Assembly: GCA_003988855.1 (NCBI GenBank) | Contig: QYAI01000088.1 | Span: 106,061 to 170,060, forward strand | Reading direction: 5' to 3' | Length of the DNA stretch: 64,000 nucleotides | Source: Arachnopeziza araneosa | Lineage: Eukaryota; Ascomycota; Leotiomycetes; Helotiales; Arachnopezizaceae | In this document: positions 1 to 12,013 of the stretch, in pieces | Layout: each line of letters opens with the position of its first letter | Numbering within the stretch: position 1 is the first letter of the stretch | Notes under the pieces: generated by a model | Seen by the model: the letters and a program-made list of their open reading frames with translations, nothing else | Told to the model about the DNA's origin: nothing | Databases searched by the model: none | Program-made: the position numbers and the translations under genes

Positions 1-639
1 TACGGAGCACGCCGGCCATCCCATATCCTAGGAGTTGTGATGAGAGGAGAAGCAAGATAGCGACAAAAGCGTTAGGTACAATTCCATAGTAGAGCTTCTG
101 GGTGGCGAGAACTTCAGTGGCGTAAGCAGCGGCAGAAGCAGAGCTCGACATGATGACAATCGCCAAATGCTCTTTGGAGTTGAAGCTATGTGGATTGAGC
201 CATTTTCCGATCTGTCCACCCCTTGGCAAGATTAATGACATGGCATTTCCAGCGACGTAGCTGATGACCGTCAAAAAGATGACAGAAACAGAGACGGATT
301 GGGGTTTAAACAAGAAAATTGTCGCTAGCGTTGCACCAAAACCAGACAGCCCAAGCCCTGAGCGACGGTTAGATGAGAGCTTTCAATTACTCAAAACATA
401 CCCAGAAACCACATTCTGAACGTCCACGGATTGAGAGTAGCATCATCGTCAATATGCAATGCTTTCAAAGCAATATCTTCCATGTCGACCACTACTGGCT
501 CCTGTCCAGTAAACTCGACATCCTCGGTCCCTGTCCTGAAGACACCCTTCTTTTCCGAAAATTCTACCTCTAATGAAGTGGTAGATGCTATATCCAAAGC
601 CAACTTGCCCGGCTGGCGGGCTGCGCGCGGAGAAACCAT
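1..639 (-). CDS. OPT family oligopeptide transporter, 5' part (truncated by window edge)
   Basis: Proton-coupled small-oligopeptide transporter of the plasma membrane. Only the N-terminal part is in the window. Exon 1 is 402..639 and begins at the ATG at 639 (MVSPRAARQ). A 44-nt intron (358..401, GTATGT...CTAAC...CAG) follows, and exon 2 runs off the left edge. The spliced product reads FRMWFLGLGLSGFGA, a first membrane segment, then LPRGGQIGKWLNPHSFNSKEH, AYATEVLATQKLYY and LLGYGMAGVLR, all characteristic of the OPT family (the FNxKEH and GYGxAG blocks). The N-terminus before the first membrane segment is cytosolic and acidic (VVVDMEDIALKAL). The start is chosen at 639 because the upstream in-frame ATG at 729 adds residues unlike the family. 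The call is confident; the C-terminal two thirds are not visible. Confidence 0.85.
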
Positions 640-1968
640 CGTATTAGGTTGATGTTGAAGTTTCCAGCTTACAACATACTGAGAGAAAGAAAGGTCGATG
701 GACTGACACTTGAGTACTCTATGTACCAAGCTCGCAAGATCTCATCAGAAGAGAGATAAGGAATGACAGGGGAGTAAAGCAGAGAACATAGAAAAAGAAA
801 TTGTGGGAATCAGCACATCAAGGATTTGACCTATGAGCCGTTTTGCTGGGACTCTTGGAGTAAGAAAGAAAGCCACAATTCATGGAAGCATGTTGAGCCG
901 ATTTTCGTGATCTCTGTAGAAGGCATTGTGACATGTATGATACTTCTGAGCAACAATTGACCAGTCCTGTCGCAGAGATATGCGATAAGGATAGATCTGC
1001 TCGGAGTTGCAAGCCACAGAAGACCTGGCATTGGCACTTCCGCTTATTGAAACGCGACAGAAAGGTTCTATGAACAAATCCTAAACGCGTTCTGCGGCAC
1101 AGCCTGAATGCTGTTTTGACTTTGGTTTATGCATCACTACAATGCAAGTCTTCTCCCCCACGTGAAAATATGCAAGTATATGCGAAAGAAGACAATTTTG
1201 CCTTCAAGTCGTGGGCGTCTCGCAAGGATGAAAGTTGGTTACATTCCGACAGGATCTCGATGGGAGATATCGCGAGGGTAGCGAGGCATGGCTTGCGACG
1301 CGTATTCTTATCCAAAATAAATGGATATATGTATGCTTGCGATTGATCGACGAGAGTTGGATTCGGTTTTCGCATCAAAACAATTCCGGTTGATATGTCT
1401 TCCGAAAACTTGGTCGCAGGAATATCGCGGGGAATATGTAAGAAAGGAGCTCGCAGATCGAGGTCTTGGAGTATGCCATTGCGGTCTCCATATAATTAAT
1501 CACCAAAGTGATGGATATGGACTTGGGATGTCAGGTAGTAGGTATTGGAAGTGCTGATGAGAGAAGAGGTTGATAAGGACTGAAAAGAATGCTAGCGTTT
1601 AAGCCACACAATCTACTTAGTCAGAGCCACACCCCCTCCTCAGCTACACGAACATCCCGCCGGGGATCTCATTGTCTCAATCATAACAAACATTTCTTCT
1701 CTACTACAATATTCGATGTCATCGTCGCCAATATATGGGAATCCAAGCTTGAAATGGTATTTTGTCAAGGCTTTCCTTGCCGTCTGCCTGCTCATCAGCC
1801 TCCACAAGAGAGGCTGTGCGGGGGCTGAGCTGCGCCTAATACAACAGGAAAGTGGTGGTTCGGCGATCTTGTTCTTGTTTCATTCATCTTCTCATCCTCA
1901 TTTCTGCTTTTCTCATTTAGTCACTCCAAATCACGTTTCTACACTTTCAACAATTTCAATAGCACGAA
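640..1968. other. Intergenic region, no supported gene
   Basis: Divergent promoter space between the OPT transporter (left, minus) and the CorA-like gene (right, plus). Several short open frames occur on both strands, but none shows a family motif, a signal peptide or a credible intron pattern. Confidence 0.6.
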
Positions 1969-3744
1969 ATGGTCAGATACGGCCGAGATCTGGACTGGTA
2001 CCTGGGAAATGATTGCCCGTACGACGAGTATGGGTACCCAAAAAAATTCAAAGAAGCTCCGAGCTCAATCTTCGAGCTATAGTATTATCCCGTACGTATT
2101 TGATTGTCAATTTGTCCAAATGTCTGATTTTGACATAGGGTGGAGAGATTTTAATACGTGAGCAAAATAGCAAGGACGGAAGAATCGATCAAACATGGCT
2201 AGTAGAGGAGCCTTCTCTGAACCATAAGCAGCAGAAGCCACTGGGTGGTCTCAGACTCATGTATGACATGTCATTATCTTCTATATGCCCCTTAGTGGCA
2301 GTAACTTACCCCGACTAGTATTTCTTTCATGCTAAGCTCAAACGTGAGCGGGATGCGTAGCGAGTTTGGGTTTTCCAAGGAGCAACTGAAGGAAGTCATG
2401 ACAAGCTTAAACCTTCCAATCTCCTACGTAGAAGCTGCCACCTTGAAAAATGGTTGTTATAGCACATACACTGCATCACAACTTGCCGGAAATGCCTCCA
2501 GTTCCCAAATTGGTAAGGTGAGTGGTCAATTAGGGGACAATGAGATTAATGACAACCCGATATAGGATTCATTCTCTCGGGACCCGAAGCGAATCCAAAA
2601 GATCTCGACATGGTCTTCACATGGAACAAGTCAACCAATGTCACCTCGGGGATCGTGCGGATCTTTGATTATCGCCACACCGACTTCTTTACATCCCAGC
2701 TCCGCAGCCTCAAATCACTAGCCACCAACCCCTTAGCACTCGTCTTTTGCGTCATTGAATTCAACTGCCTACTTACTATTAAGTCCCGTGACCGTATCAG
2801 CGAATACATATACGATATTCAATGCCGTACTGGACATAAGGGAGGATTTGTCGCTGAATCAATAGCAGTCATCATCCCCGCAGACTTGAACAAACTTACT
2901 TTTGAAGTTAGCAAAGTAGGCCAGTATATTGCCTACACTACGAAGGCGGTAAAATCGACATCGATCTTGTGCGCCTTCATGCTCGACTTGATTGATGAAA
3001 TTGAAAAGTTGGAAATGATACCTGAGTGCGAAGAGTTTAGAGAAGTATTTAAGGCTCAAACACAAACCCTTAAAGGTCTAGTAAAGTCCAGTTCCAGTCA
3101 ATTTGCGCATCATATCAACTACCTTGATTATTCTACGCGCCTTATCACGATTCAGAATCAAACAGTCAGTCAGTCTTTGGCAAGTTAGCTATGGAGAAAC
3201 TAATAAAATCGTAGTTATACAGCATGATAGCCCAACGAGATGTTCAGCACAATATCGAGCTAGCAAGGGACTCTAAAAGCATTGCAACAGCTAGTAAACG
3301 AGATAGTTCAGCGTAAGTCTTCGATCAGCACACTCTTTTCCATATTTGCTATGATCTGCTTTTCCGTTCAGACCTTCTCTTTCTTCTCCCAGCTAACCAG
3401 CTACCGACAGAATGAAATCTATTGCTCTCTTAACCATGGTTGTCCTTCCCGGAACTCTGATAAGCAGCATATTTGCAATGCCGCTCTTCAACTGGAACGC
3501 ATCATCATGGTCGCAGATCCCGAGCTCTCGTTTCTGGTTCTACTGGGCTATAACCATACCCCTCACAATCGCCATTCTCGTCGCCTGGACTCTTTGGCAG
3601 AGAATGTATGAGCGCCGGAGCCAGTTCCTGGACTCTGAAGCCAGGAAGGGAGTCGGTAGGAAGGAGTCAGAATTAGTTGCTTCGAGTCCTTCTGACTCAC
3701 AGACACGGTTTCGTGAGAGCGACAGGCAGCAAGAGACGGTTTAG
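1969..3744 (+). pseudogene. CorA-like fungal membrane protein with in-frame TAG in exon 1
   Basis: Six exons can be joined in phase: 1969..2091, 2139..2260, 2319..2512, 2566..3164, 3215..3312 and 3411..3744, with introns of 47, 58, 53, 50 and 98 nt. The product has the layout of the large fungal CorA-like family. A soluble N-terminal part carries short conserved blocks (GGEILIRE, DQTWLVEEPSL, QIGFILSGPEANP), then a helical part ends in NIELARDSKSIATASKRDSSAMKSIALLT. The first membrane helix includes FLPGT-like VVLPGTLISSIFAMP, and a second helix follows (FWFYWAITIPLTIAILVAW). Codon 38 (2080..2082) is TAG in the only frame that joins exon 2. No upstream donor gives a phase-compatible bypass, so the gene is either nonsense-mutated or has an unseen start downstream. 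Everything after exon 1 looks intact. Confidence 0.7.
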
Positions 3745-5039
3745 AGGTATGGGAAGACGGGTAAAAGAGAGAGGCAAATCTGATTCATATACGAGTGTTT
3801 AGCTTTCCTTAGAACACAATAGCTTTTGCACCGCAGAGTTTCTGTCACGTTTCCTGGTTTAGTAAGCGTCTTCTGGGGATTATTCATGCATAAGTTTATT
3901 GAAGGAAGTATCTTTCCATTAATCATCCTACATCACCTCTCACTCTTTCGCTCTCCCCATCATTCTATCAACTATCCTCTTTCCTATACCAAAATCCATT
4001 TGTCCCCTCCCCTCCTGTCCTCACTCCTCAAAACCACCAGCCACCCAGATCATCAAATCGGGTGCCAAAACTCTCCTCTAATTTTACACTCAAACCCAAT
4101 CCTCCATTCCGTACTACATCATCTGTGATATGGCTTCTTGACATGCTCACGGTTTTTTTCGACAGAGAACTTTTGGCGAGGAGGCGAAAGATGAGGGATA
4201 TGATTCAGATCAGATGATAGGAAAAGGAAGGTAGAAGGAGTACATATGATGAGGTCTACTTGCTGGGTGGTGTTGGGATTTGAGATGTGAGACAACGCGA
4301 TATGGATCACCAATAAGCGGCGCAGCCTGGAGAGATACCATGCACATCACGTTCTACATAGCTTTTGGTGTATTTTGGAAGGAAATCTCGGCTTCTCTGT
4401 TACTTTCCCATTGGTTCAGAAGACTGAGAAACCAAGAGAAACCCTGCTTAGGAACAAGAACAGCAATATCATCACGTGACTTATAATTCTCCTACAATTC
4501 CCTCGTAATTTAATAGTAAATACCACAGCGCTAAAAAAATTCTTCATTATATTCATGTTGTGATGAGCAGGATATCACGTGAACTGAATGTCAGGTGTGG
4601 ACAGCACGGGCATACAGGACCTCATTTCCGAAGGGTGGAGAATAAGGGGTACATTCAGAGTCGATTCGGACTAGGGCCAGAGAGAAGTCTACTGTAGATA
4701 AGGCACGCCTCACTTATGTAGTTTTTCTTTCCTCATATTCTTCTTTTCCTTCGTAGCTAGCCTATGAGCCGAATATACTCAGACTATCAACGCACTCCCA
4801 TATGCCTCTTGACTAGCCATATTCGTGTTCGTGCCGTTACACATGTCCTTTTAGTCTTTAGTTCTATTCTAAGTGAGCTCAAGCTACTTTTCAGTAATGC
4901 CACGGTCCCTTCTCTCTAAACATGTCTTACGTGATTCCATTAGATCCCTCTAACTCGAACAAAGCGCTTGCAGAAAGAGATGGAAAGAAATAAAAAATCC
5001 TGATGACAAAATGAATTCTTTTGAGTCTAATATGCCAAT
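3745..5039. other. Intergenic region, no supported gene
   Basis: Shared 3' space between the convergent CorA-like gene and the patatin-like gene. It is AT-rich with pyrimidine-rich tracts around 3920-4060. No coding signature, RNA gene or repeat is convincing. Confidence 0.55.
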
Positions 5040-8000
5040 CTAAGCTCCTAAGAGATCTCTTACATTACTTCTTTCTCCATTTCTTCCGTTCTCGCTTCTA
5101 AGCGTATTCGAACGACTCGGATTCGTACTGTTAAACTCCATCAACGGGGCATCATCAAGATCGGGGGAGACCATGCCATTCTGCCAGTTTGGCGGAAGAG
5201 GGAACTCCGAGCCAGAGATCAATCCCATATGAGCAAGACGCTCCTCTATATCCGTCAGCCTCCTCTCCAGCGGCCGCACCTCGTCACTTATGCGATTCCG
5301 TTCCCGTTCATATATCATCACGCGAGACAGCTCCTCTCGATCGCGGCCGTCAGGAGCTAGTAGTTCGCTAGCTTGTAAAGGGGATTGAGGTTGACTCAGA
5401 GGAATACCCTCTCGGATTGTTGGGATTGTAGGAGATGATGGGATGCGTGTTGATGAGGGACGGGTGTTGATGGGTTGGAGGCCGGAATCGATAAATGGGT
5501 GTTGGTAAGACTTTGGTAATGTCCATTGTGGACGGGGTGGGCGAATACTAGCCGGGCTTTCTATGCTGCCATCCCGTGTATGTTCTATGAATTGGTTAGG
5601 AGAGATATGGTAGGAGATGGAATTAAACCTACTCCCAGACTGAGCCTCTTTTCCCACCAGGAACCTAGGGAATCCACTAATAGAATATTCCTCGCGATTT
5701 CCCAGATGTAATAAAACATTAAACTCGCCACAGCGCTCGGAAATGTTTATCTTAACCTCCGGCATATGAAATTCGTGGTTATAAATCATGCTTTGGATGA
5801 CATTTGTTGGGATGTTAAAGTACTGTTGCTCACCAAATTGCTCTTGAATGAGGAAGTGAGTACTTTGAAACTTTCCTGTTTTAAGTAGATGTCCAATACT
5901 AGAGATTTCTGGTGTCTTATCAGGGATGCGACAGAGAATCTCGCCTATGTCAGAATAGTGTTAGATTCGTAAAACTTGAAGGTACCAAAACAAACCTCGC
6001 AAGAACATGTCCCGTCTTGATGTCATTTCCATCTCACCAAGTTTCTCAAAGTAAAACAATTTGGAAATCAAACGAGCAGTAAGTGTTTCAATTTGCTTCC
6101 GGTCTATTTGTGTATAAACCATGCTCCGGAGGTCGTCAACAATGGTAACATCGTCCATAGCGGGTAGATCGGTGGCTTTAATATTCAGGCGAAAATACTT
6201 TTCCTCTGTGGTCGAGTTGTGGGGTAAAGTGTGAAGGTAATCTTTCCAGCTTTTCTCACACTGTTGATCAGAGGAAGTTGGTTTCTTCTTCTTCCCTATG
6301 TTGAAACGTCTTGCTATCTTTGAAGATCTGGTAGGTTTCTTTACATCGGCAGGAATGGAGGACGGGCCGATGCTCACACCTGATCCCAGTGATACAACGA
6401 TATCTAGAGGCACTGGTGGTGATGATGAGCCCCATAGGGCCTTGCCTTCTGCGGCTGCTGTCAATATGGGATTTGCAAGGTATGGGTCATTGCTGAAGGC
6501 CTGTTTTGATAATTTGTGCTTAAAAGGCTTGAACAAGAATGGATGTGCCATAGCAGCTCGAACACTAGAATTTTTAGTTTTGCGACTAGTACTCATGGTA
6601 ATAGACTTACGCTTCCCACGATCTGATCTCCTCCTTCGTCTCAATACGAGAGTATATTTGGTAGGGAACTAAAGGTATCAACTGAAGTTAGATGACGGGC
6701 AAAGTCGGTTAACCAGAAGAACAAACGTACGCTGAACATCGCTTCGGCGAACATAATTCGTAAAGATGATTGCCTTATTTGGAGAAGCTGTAGCAGGGAT
6801 TGCAATTTTTGTAAGAGTACCAAGTCTTTTATCAATTCCTTCTGCGAGCAAAACGTGATCCTCAGTAAATGTTTCACGAAGAGCCTGTTCCAGAGCCTTT
6901 GGGCGGTATTTGCAAGTTGAGTGCTTCAGCTTAGGAAATCGTCTGAGATTTCCAGATGCAAATGCCTCTTTGAATATTCGTAGAAAATTGGTTCTACAAC
7001 CACTCACAGTCCATGGGCGAGCAAGGAGACCCATGGCTATTATAGAAGCAGATCTAAAATTTGAAGTTAGACTTTGTCATACTTTGTTGACGGCTTTGAA
7101 TTTTCTCATTGCTTACCCAGCTCCCACTATAAGATCAAAGAACACGCGTAGTGGAATACTACTGTCGAGTTCTTTGTCAATCAGGCGAAGAATCTCGAGT
7201 TGTATCACTCCACGAATCCCACCGCTGAAAAGGTTAGTTATTGCTTCAAGGCAGATAAAGATATCATTACTCATCCAATACGAGCATCCTCAGACCTGCT
7301 GTTGGTGGTTTAATGTATATCGATTGAAATTGAGACGATCCATCTAAGTCAAACGGGCATTCGTGTATGCGAACTACGGTTTTACTTTCAGGGCGTCCAT
7401 AAGCTTTAACGCAAGGGGAACAAAGCACGTGCCCACAGTGGAGAGCATGCACTGGGCCTTCGAAGAGGCAACACCAACACACAGTACGATTTTGAAGGGC
7501 AATACCGATATCTTTTGAAGCCGTTCTATAGAAGAACTTCTGAAGGTTGTCTCGATGCATCCGTGCAGCTGCAGCCTCTTGAAACTCTCCGTTACGAACA
7601 CAATCAGTCAACCAGTTCAGGAGATGTTCGAGACGGAAATAAACTCCTGCTTCAAATTCTTCGTGATTTTCCTCGAAGGAAAATCTCGTAAAATAAGATC
7701 CTTTGGCAAATAATCGGCCTTCCTTGTTTTGATGACCTTTCTGATGTCCGACACTGACATTGACACAGCGGTAGGTTACGGTGAAAGTTTTGATTTCGTT
7801 CCAACCATTTGTATTGCCAAGACTATATTCAAGATCATCTGGGGCTGCGCCGTGCATGACATATTCACATGGCCAATGTTGACTACAGAAATCTCTGAGG
7901 GCCTTTTGCAGGTAATCCAAATAGCGAGGAAACAAGAGGACTGCAGTACCTGTTTCAAATTAGCAAGCCATGATTCAGTAATATTGACTCAGTGACTTAC

Positions 8001-9803
8001 CCAGGACATTATTTCGTACCGCGTCTAGCATGATGCAAGAAGCAACGAGATTGCCAAGTTTCCGAAATATTGTATGGGCATCCAGAAATCGATCTTCTTT
8101 CATCATTGCAATTGCAAGCTTTAGAATGTTACCGCCGAAATTGAAGGGGATTGGATTGTGTAAGAAGGATGCCTGAACGAAGTCAAATGGAACATCGAGA
8201 GACTCAGAGTACAGATCGAAGGCATCTTGAAGGTAGCCCTGCAATTCTTCGGCATCGAGCAACATCCGCAAATCGGATTTGCGCTTTCTTGCATTCCGAC
8301 ACCCAAGATCAATTTCAGCGTAAAGCTTTTGTGCTTGTTCGAGTATAAGATCAGACTGCATATCTGTTGGAAGTCGGACTACCTATCACTTGTCAAATAA
8401 GACCAAACAAAACTTCATTCTCGTTGACCTACCTTGACGGAACTGTAATAACACTCCATCAAATCTTTAACGTTATCTATATCTTTACCACGCTCTTTCC
8501 AAAGCTCAGCATGTCGAGAAAAGGCAAGATTGAGATTCACAGTTGCTGCTAACGACTCAAGAACCCTTCTTGTCGCAAATTCAATATCCCACCATTGTGG
8601 ATCGATATCATTTGAAGAAGCATTCAAAAGGATAATGGCGTGTGGTAGGATTGGTTGATTACACGCTGTCTCTAGAGCTGCGTCGGCCCATTCAATAAGT
8701 TGTTCAAGAACATTCTCGATTGCTCTAACGCATATTTGTTATTATTGAACCTAACTTTTTTACTGATATAAAAGCGAAATGCATACCTTGGGTTCCTGTG
8801 AACGAATACAACAACATCCGAGAATGTAAAGAGGAGACGAGGGTAGAACCGAGACACTGCAAAGTCCCTTGTTCGCTCTGCTCGGGAATTGGCCCACAAT
8901 ATTTCGCGCTGCGAAGAATATCGCGTTGGCAGTAAGGATGGCTCTTCATAAATACTCTCATCTTCCATTCTTGAATTGCTCGCCTCTCGGCGAGATATCG
9001 CTGCTAATGGTTCTCGTTCTCCTCCATTCAGGCCCTCACAGTCGGCATACAAGATAGGCGCATTAGAAGAAGCGCTTAATGGGTCAACATAAAGATGGAC
9101 GTCTTGTGAGGTTGGGTCTTCTCCACTCGAACTTCCACCAACTGGACACTGCGGATTGGGTTGATCTAGACGAGCCATCATGAGGATAAGAAGCTTGATG
9201 AGAGTGCTCTTGCCGGCTCCAGCCTCACCAACAAATGAGACCAGACTTGGGGTACGACGAGGTGCTAGGGTTGATGAAGTACTTTCCGCCATTGATAGAT
9301 GGCTAGGTGTTGACGGCGAGCTGACCAGGGTTGCCATCAACTCAGCATACCGTCCATAGTCATTGAAGAATATCGGCTTATTATCCCCTTCGTCACGACT
9401 TACGCCTATTATCATCGTATCTTAGTCCCTAAACCTGGTTAAAGCGTGGCATTACAAACTTACCAAACCAAGCGGCATCCGCATCTTCTGCCAATCTCGC
9501 CTTGATCGTTTCATTCCCGACGTGGTTTGAAAAGACCGGCTCCAACAACTTCTTGGTCGAAAGATTGATCTTTACATGCGGTACAGCACTACCTCCAGGT
9601 AATTCAGGGTTGCGCCTTCTCCTCCTCGCATTATGTGCAGTTTGCTTTTCCCAACAGTCCGAACAAAACGTCAGATCGCAAGCGTTGCAGAAGAAAAGAT
9701 CCCCATCGCACTTCTCACAGCCTTCACAACAATCGACATCATCGCCGCTTCCGCCGGGATAACTGTCATCGTACTGCGCTGCCCTATAGCTCAGATTATC
9801 CAT
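5040..9803 (-). CDS. Zn-finger / P-loop / RING-like / patatin-like multidomain protein
   Basis: Ten exons: 9464..9803, 8787..9420, 8433..8724, 8001..8382, 7271..7949, 7117..7224, 6731..7053, 6611..6668, 5996..6564, 5040..5944. All nine introns are 43-63 nt and phase-consistent, giving about 1429 residues. Order of parts: a cysteine-rich B-box-like finger (residues ~26-55); a P-loop GEAGAGKST (~178-186) with TLIKLLI; a helical middle; a RING-like cluster (~700-745; CWCC...CGHVLCSPCVK...CPFD); a patatin-like domain starting at DGGIRG (~776); and a Ser/Pro-rich tail ending in a coiled segment. Such proteins are often annotated in fungi as FabD/lysophospholipase-like. The nucleophile elbow reads VGAGSAS (~808-814) where active enzymes have GxSxG, and the Asp-Gly dyad site reads SNDPYLANP, so hydrolase activity is doubtful. 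Its architecture suggests a STAND/NLR-like sensor (inference). A possible extra in-phase 48-nt intron lies in the last exon (about 5583-5630). Confidence 0.85.
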
Positions 9804-10175
9804 GGCGTGGATCGACCAGAGAAGGGTTGAGGAGATTTCAAATCGCGAGGCTGGCGGTTAGGTATAAATATTTGGAGTACGCAGCGCAACTCGTGATTTG
9901 GATATGTCTCGGCCCAGCCCAGCCGGACGTTGCATGTTGCACGTTGCCTAGAACGCCTATCAATATGGGGCTCATGATTTGTCGAAATTTCAGTGAGGCT
10001 GCAGGTTGCGTGCTACGCGCATACTGGACATCTTCACCTGATTCGCTCAAAAATTGCTGAATTACTGAATTGAGACTTGGCAGCCAACGGGTACACCATC
10101 GTGGGAGAATCGCAACCCAAATCCAGAAGGCTCTGCTGCAGGTATATATTTTGGAATTTACAACTTGAATCAACT
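9804..10175. other. Promoter region of the patatin-like gene
   Basis: This 372-bp stretch lies upstream of the minus-strand patatin-like gene and ends at the transposase relic. No other gene is supported. Confidence 0.5.
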
Positions 10176-10376
10176 ATGCCTCAATACACTGAAGATGATA
10201 TTGCCCAGGCTCTTTTAGCAGCCGCAAATAGTCAAGAAATTAGAGCTGTAGCCCGAGAGTGGGGTATGCCTTACTCGACGCTTAAGGACCGTATAAAGAA
10301 CACTGAAGTACACTCTATTGTAGCAGAAAGTCAGCAGAGGCTATCTAAGGTGCAAGAAGACTACTTATCGAAGTAG
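10176..10376 (+). pseudogene. pogo/Fot1-type transposase, N-terminal fragment
   Basis: A 66-codon open frame carries the psq/CENP-B-type helix-turn-helix seen at the start of Tc1/mariner-pogo (Fot1) transposases. It reads MPQYTEDDIAQALLAA, then VAREWGMPYSTLKDRI, then QQRLSKVQEDYL. Full-length relatives exceed 400 residues with a CENP-B and a DDE catalytic domain. Here translation stops at 10374 and no DDE domain follows, so this is a decayed fragment. No terminal inverted repeats were identified beside it. Confidence 0.7.
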
Positions 10377-10380
10377 ATTC

Positions 10381-10605
10381 TTACTTAATGTAAGGGTTCA
10401 CGATTGCACGGTTAGAACCCGTGAATGATCCAACCAACCAACTTGGAGTATGAGGAATGAAGAAACAGCCTACGGATAACAAAACTGCTCCTGGGATTTG
10501 CATAGCTAGAGGAATTCTCCACTTGGCATTCCTAGAAGCGAATACTCTAGTAAAGCCAATCCAGTTCGCAGTCATGAATCCAAGAGAAATCATCATGCAC
10601 TGCAA
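10381..10605 (-). pseudogene. MFS sugar transporter fragment
   Basis: The minus strand encodes a short piece resembling the middle of fungal MFS hexose transporters. It has a membrane segment ending ANWIGFTR, then AKWRIPLAMQIPGAVLLSVG, then FFIPHTPSWLV, which aligns with the family's PESPRWL block after helix 6. No flanking exons for the rest of the transporter are visible on either side. A possible GT...CAG junction at its 5' edge (about 10605-10633) leads nowhere recognisable. It is a relic next to another relic (the transposase). Confidence 0.55.
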
Positions 10606-11160
10606 ACCAACGATAATAGCTCACCTGAGTTAACTCCAAATAATAATCAAACTGAAGAAATACTGGCCGGTGATTGATGCTGTAGTAAATTTTGTTTAAG
10701 CTTGTGGCGAAGAACTACTACTGATCTAGTTTGGTCGGCTGGGATTGTTCAAGAATCACTGTCGAGCCAGTTCATTTGATTCTTTTGTCCTGGATGATTG
10801 GATGTGAAAGCTCTTGATGGCCCATTCTGTGGTCCTTGAAGAAAACAGGGGATCTAGAAGTGGTGTGAGGAGTCCTTTCGTGAGTAGTGAGGAGAAGAGT
10901 ACTGATATTTTGGTTGACAGATTGATAAAAACAAGATTGTTTTTAGCGCATCGAGTTCGTGGTAGAATAATTAAAATCGAAAATCGATCTGTACACAAGT
11001 ACAACAGCCAAACCTTATCCCACCAAGAATAAGCAATTTCTAGTGAGAGGTTATTTATACTTCTTTCCTCCCTAGATACTACCTACTCTCCAGCTTCCCA
11101 TTCAAGCTTACAATCACATATCCACCAACGACTCACAACCCTTCTCAACTCATCCACACC
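10606..11160. other. Upstream region of the PhnB-like gene
   Basis: AT-rich space with no recognisable coding sequence. The last ~120 bases before the ATG at 11161 are pyrimidine-rich, as is usual for fungal promoters, with a TATTTATA-like stretch near 11050. Confidence 0.45.
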
Positions 11161-11652
11161 ATGCCATCCCCCATCGCCATCTGCCTCTGGTTCAACGGCG
11201 AAGCGGAAGAAGCCGCCAACTACTACACCTCAATCTTCAGCGACAGCCAGATCCACCACGTGCAGCGCTACAGCTCGGCCGGGCAAGAGGTGTACGGGCA
11301 CGAACCTGGCAGCGTGCTGCTCGTCGAGTTCTCGCTGCAGGGCCAGAAGTTCACCGCCATGAACGGGGGCCCGCAGTACACGTTCACCGAGGCCATCTCG
11401 CTCCAGATCGCGTGCGAAGATCAGGCCGAGCTGGATCACTACTGGGAGAGGTTGGCCGACGGGGGGGATCCGGCGAGGCAGCGCTGTGGCTGGCTGCGTG
11501 ATCGCTTTGGAGTTTCGTGGCAGGTGACGCCGAAGGCGCTGGCGAGGTTGCTCTCGGGTCCTGATGCGGCTGGCTCACAGCGCGCCATGGCGGCTATGAT
11601 GGGGATGAAGAAGATTGATATCGCTGCTCTAGAAGCGGCATATAAAAGTTGA
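11161..11652 (+). CDS. VOC superfamily protein, PhnB / 3-demethylubiquinone-9 3-methyltransferase-like
   Basis: A single uninterrupted frame of 163 residues. The start MPSPIAICLWFNGEAEEAANYY matches the beginning of the PhnB-like glyoxalase/bleomycin-resistance fold family, whose members open with a short strand, F/LxF and then a helix around AxxFYxxIF. The middle VEFSLQGQKFTAMNGGPQYTF and the later C-terminal WRLxDxFGVxWQVTP-like block (WLRDRFGVSWQVTPKAL) are also typical. Despite the family name, the biochemical role of most members is unknown; they are metal-binding or small-molecule-binding dimers. The gene is intronless and visibly richer in G+C than its surroundings, with C/G-ending codons. 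It is most like bacterial members, so acquisition from bacteria is plausible but unproven. An active fungal promoter-like region precedes it. Confidence 0.8.
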   Translation: MPSPIAICLWFNGEAEEAANYYTSIFSDSQIHHVQRYSSAGQEVYGHEPGSVLLVEFSLQGQKFTAMNGGPQYTFTEAISLQIACEDQAELDHYWERLADGGDPARQRCGWLRDRFGVSWQVTPKALARLLSGPDAAGSQRAMAAMMGMKKIDIAALEAAYKS

Positions 11653-12013
11653 GAGATTTTAAGACGGTGTGATTTTCAGTTGCAAATACAAAGTATTCAT
11701 CCAGTACTGTTTACTGTTCTTGACGTGACGTGACAGGAGGGTCCAGTCGAAGGATCTTTCCATACCATCTCAGGTATAATATACGGTAGAAGTAAAGCAG
11801 AGAAAAGACGTAAGTTGACTATCATTCTGTTCAAACGAAGTGGTTGTGGGAAATCCTTTTAGCAACAAGGTGCGAAACGCTATTCGTAGCATAACTTTAT
11901 TCCAGAGCGAGTTATTCCATCTCATTTCCAGTGACCTACCATCATGGCTCTTATAACCTACAAGATACAGATTCCTTCCCAGAACGCCATCAATGCACCT
12001 TTCTGCTTCTACC
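11653..12013. other. Intergenic region between convergent genes
   Basis: 3' space between the PhnB-like gene and PRP17. It contains a short CGTGA repeat (11723-11733) and nothing else recognisable. Confidence 0.5.
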
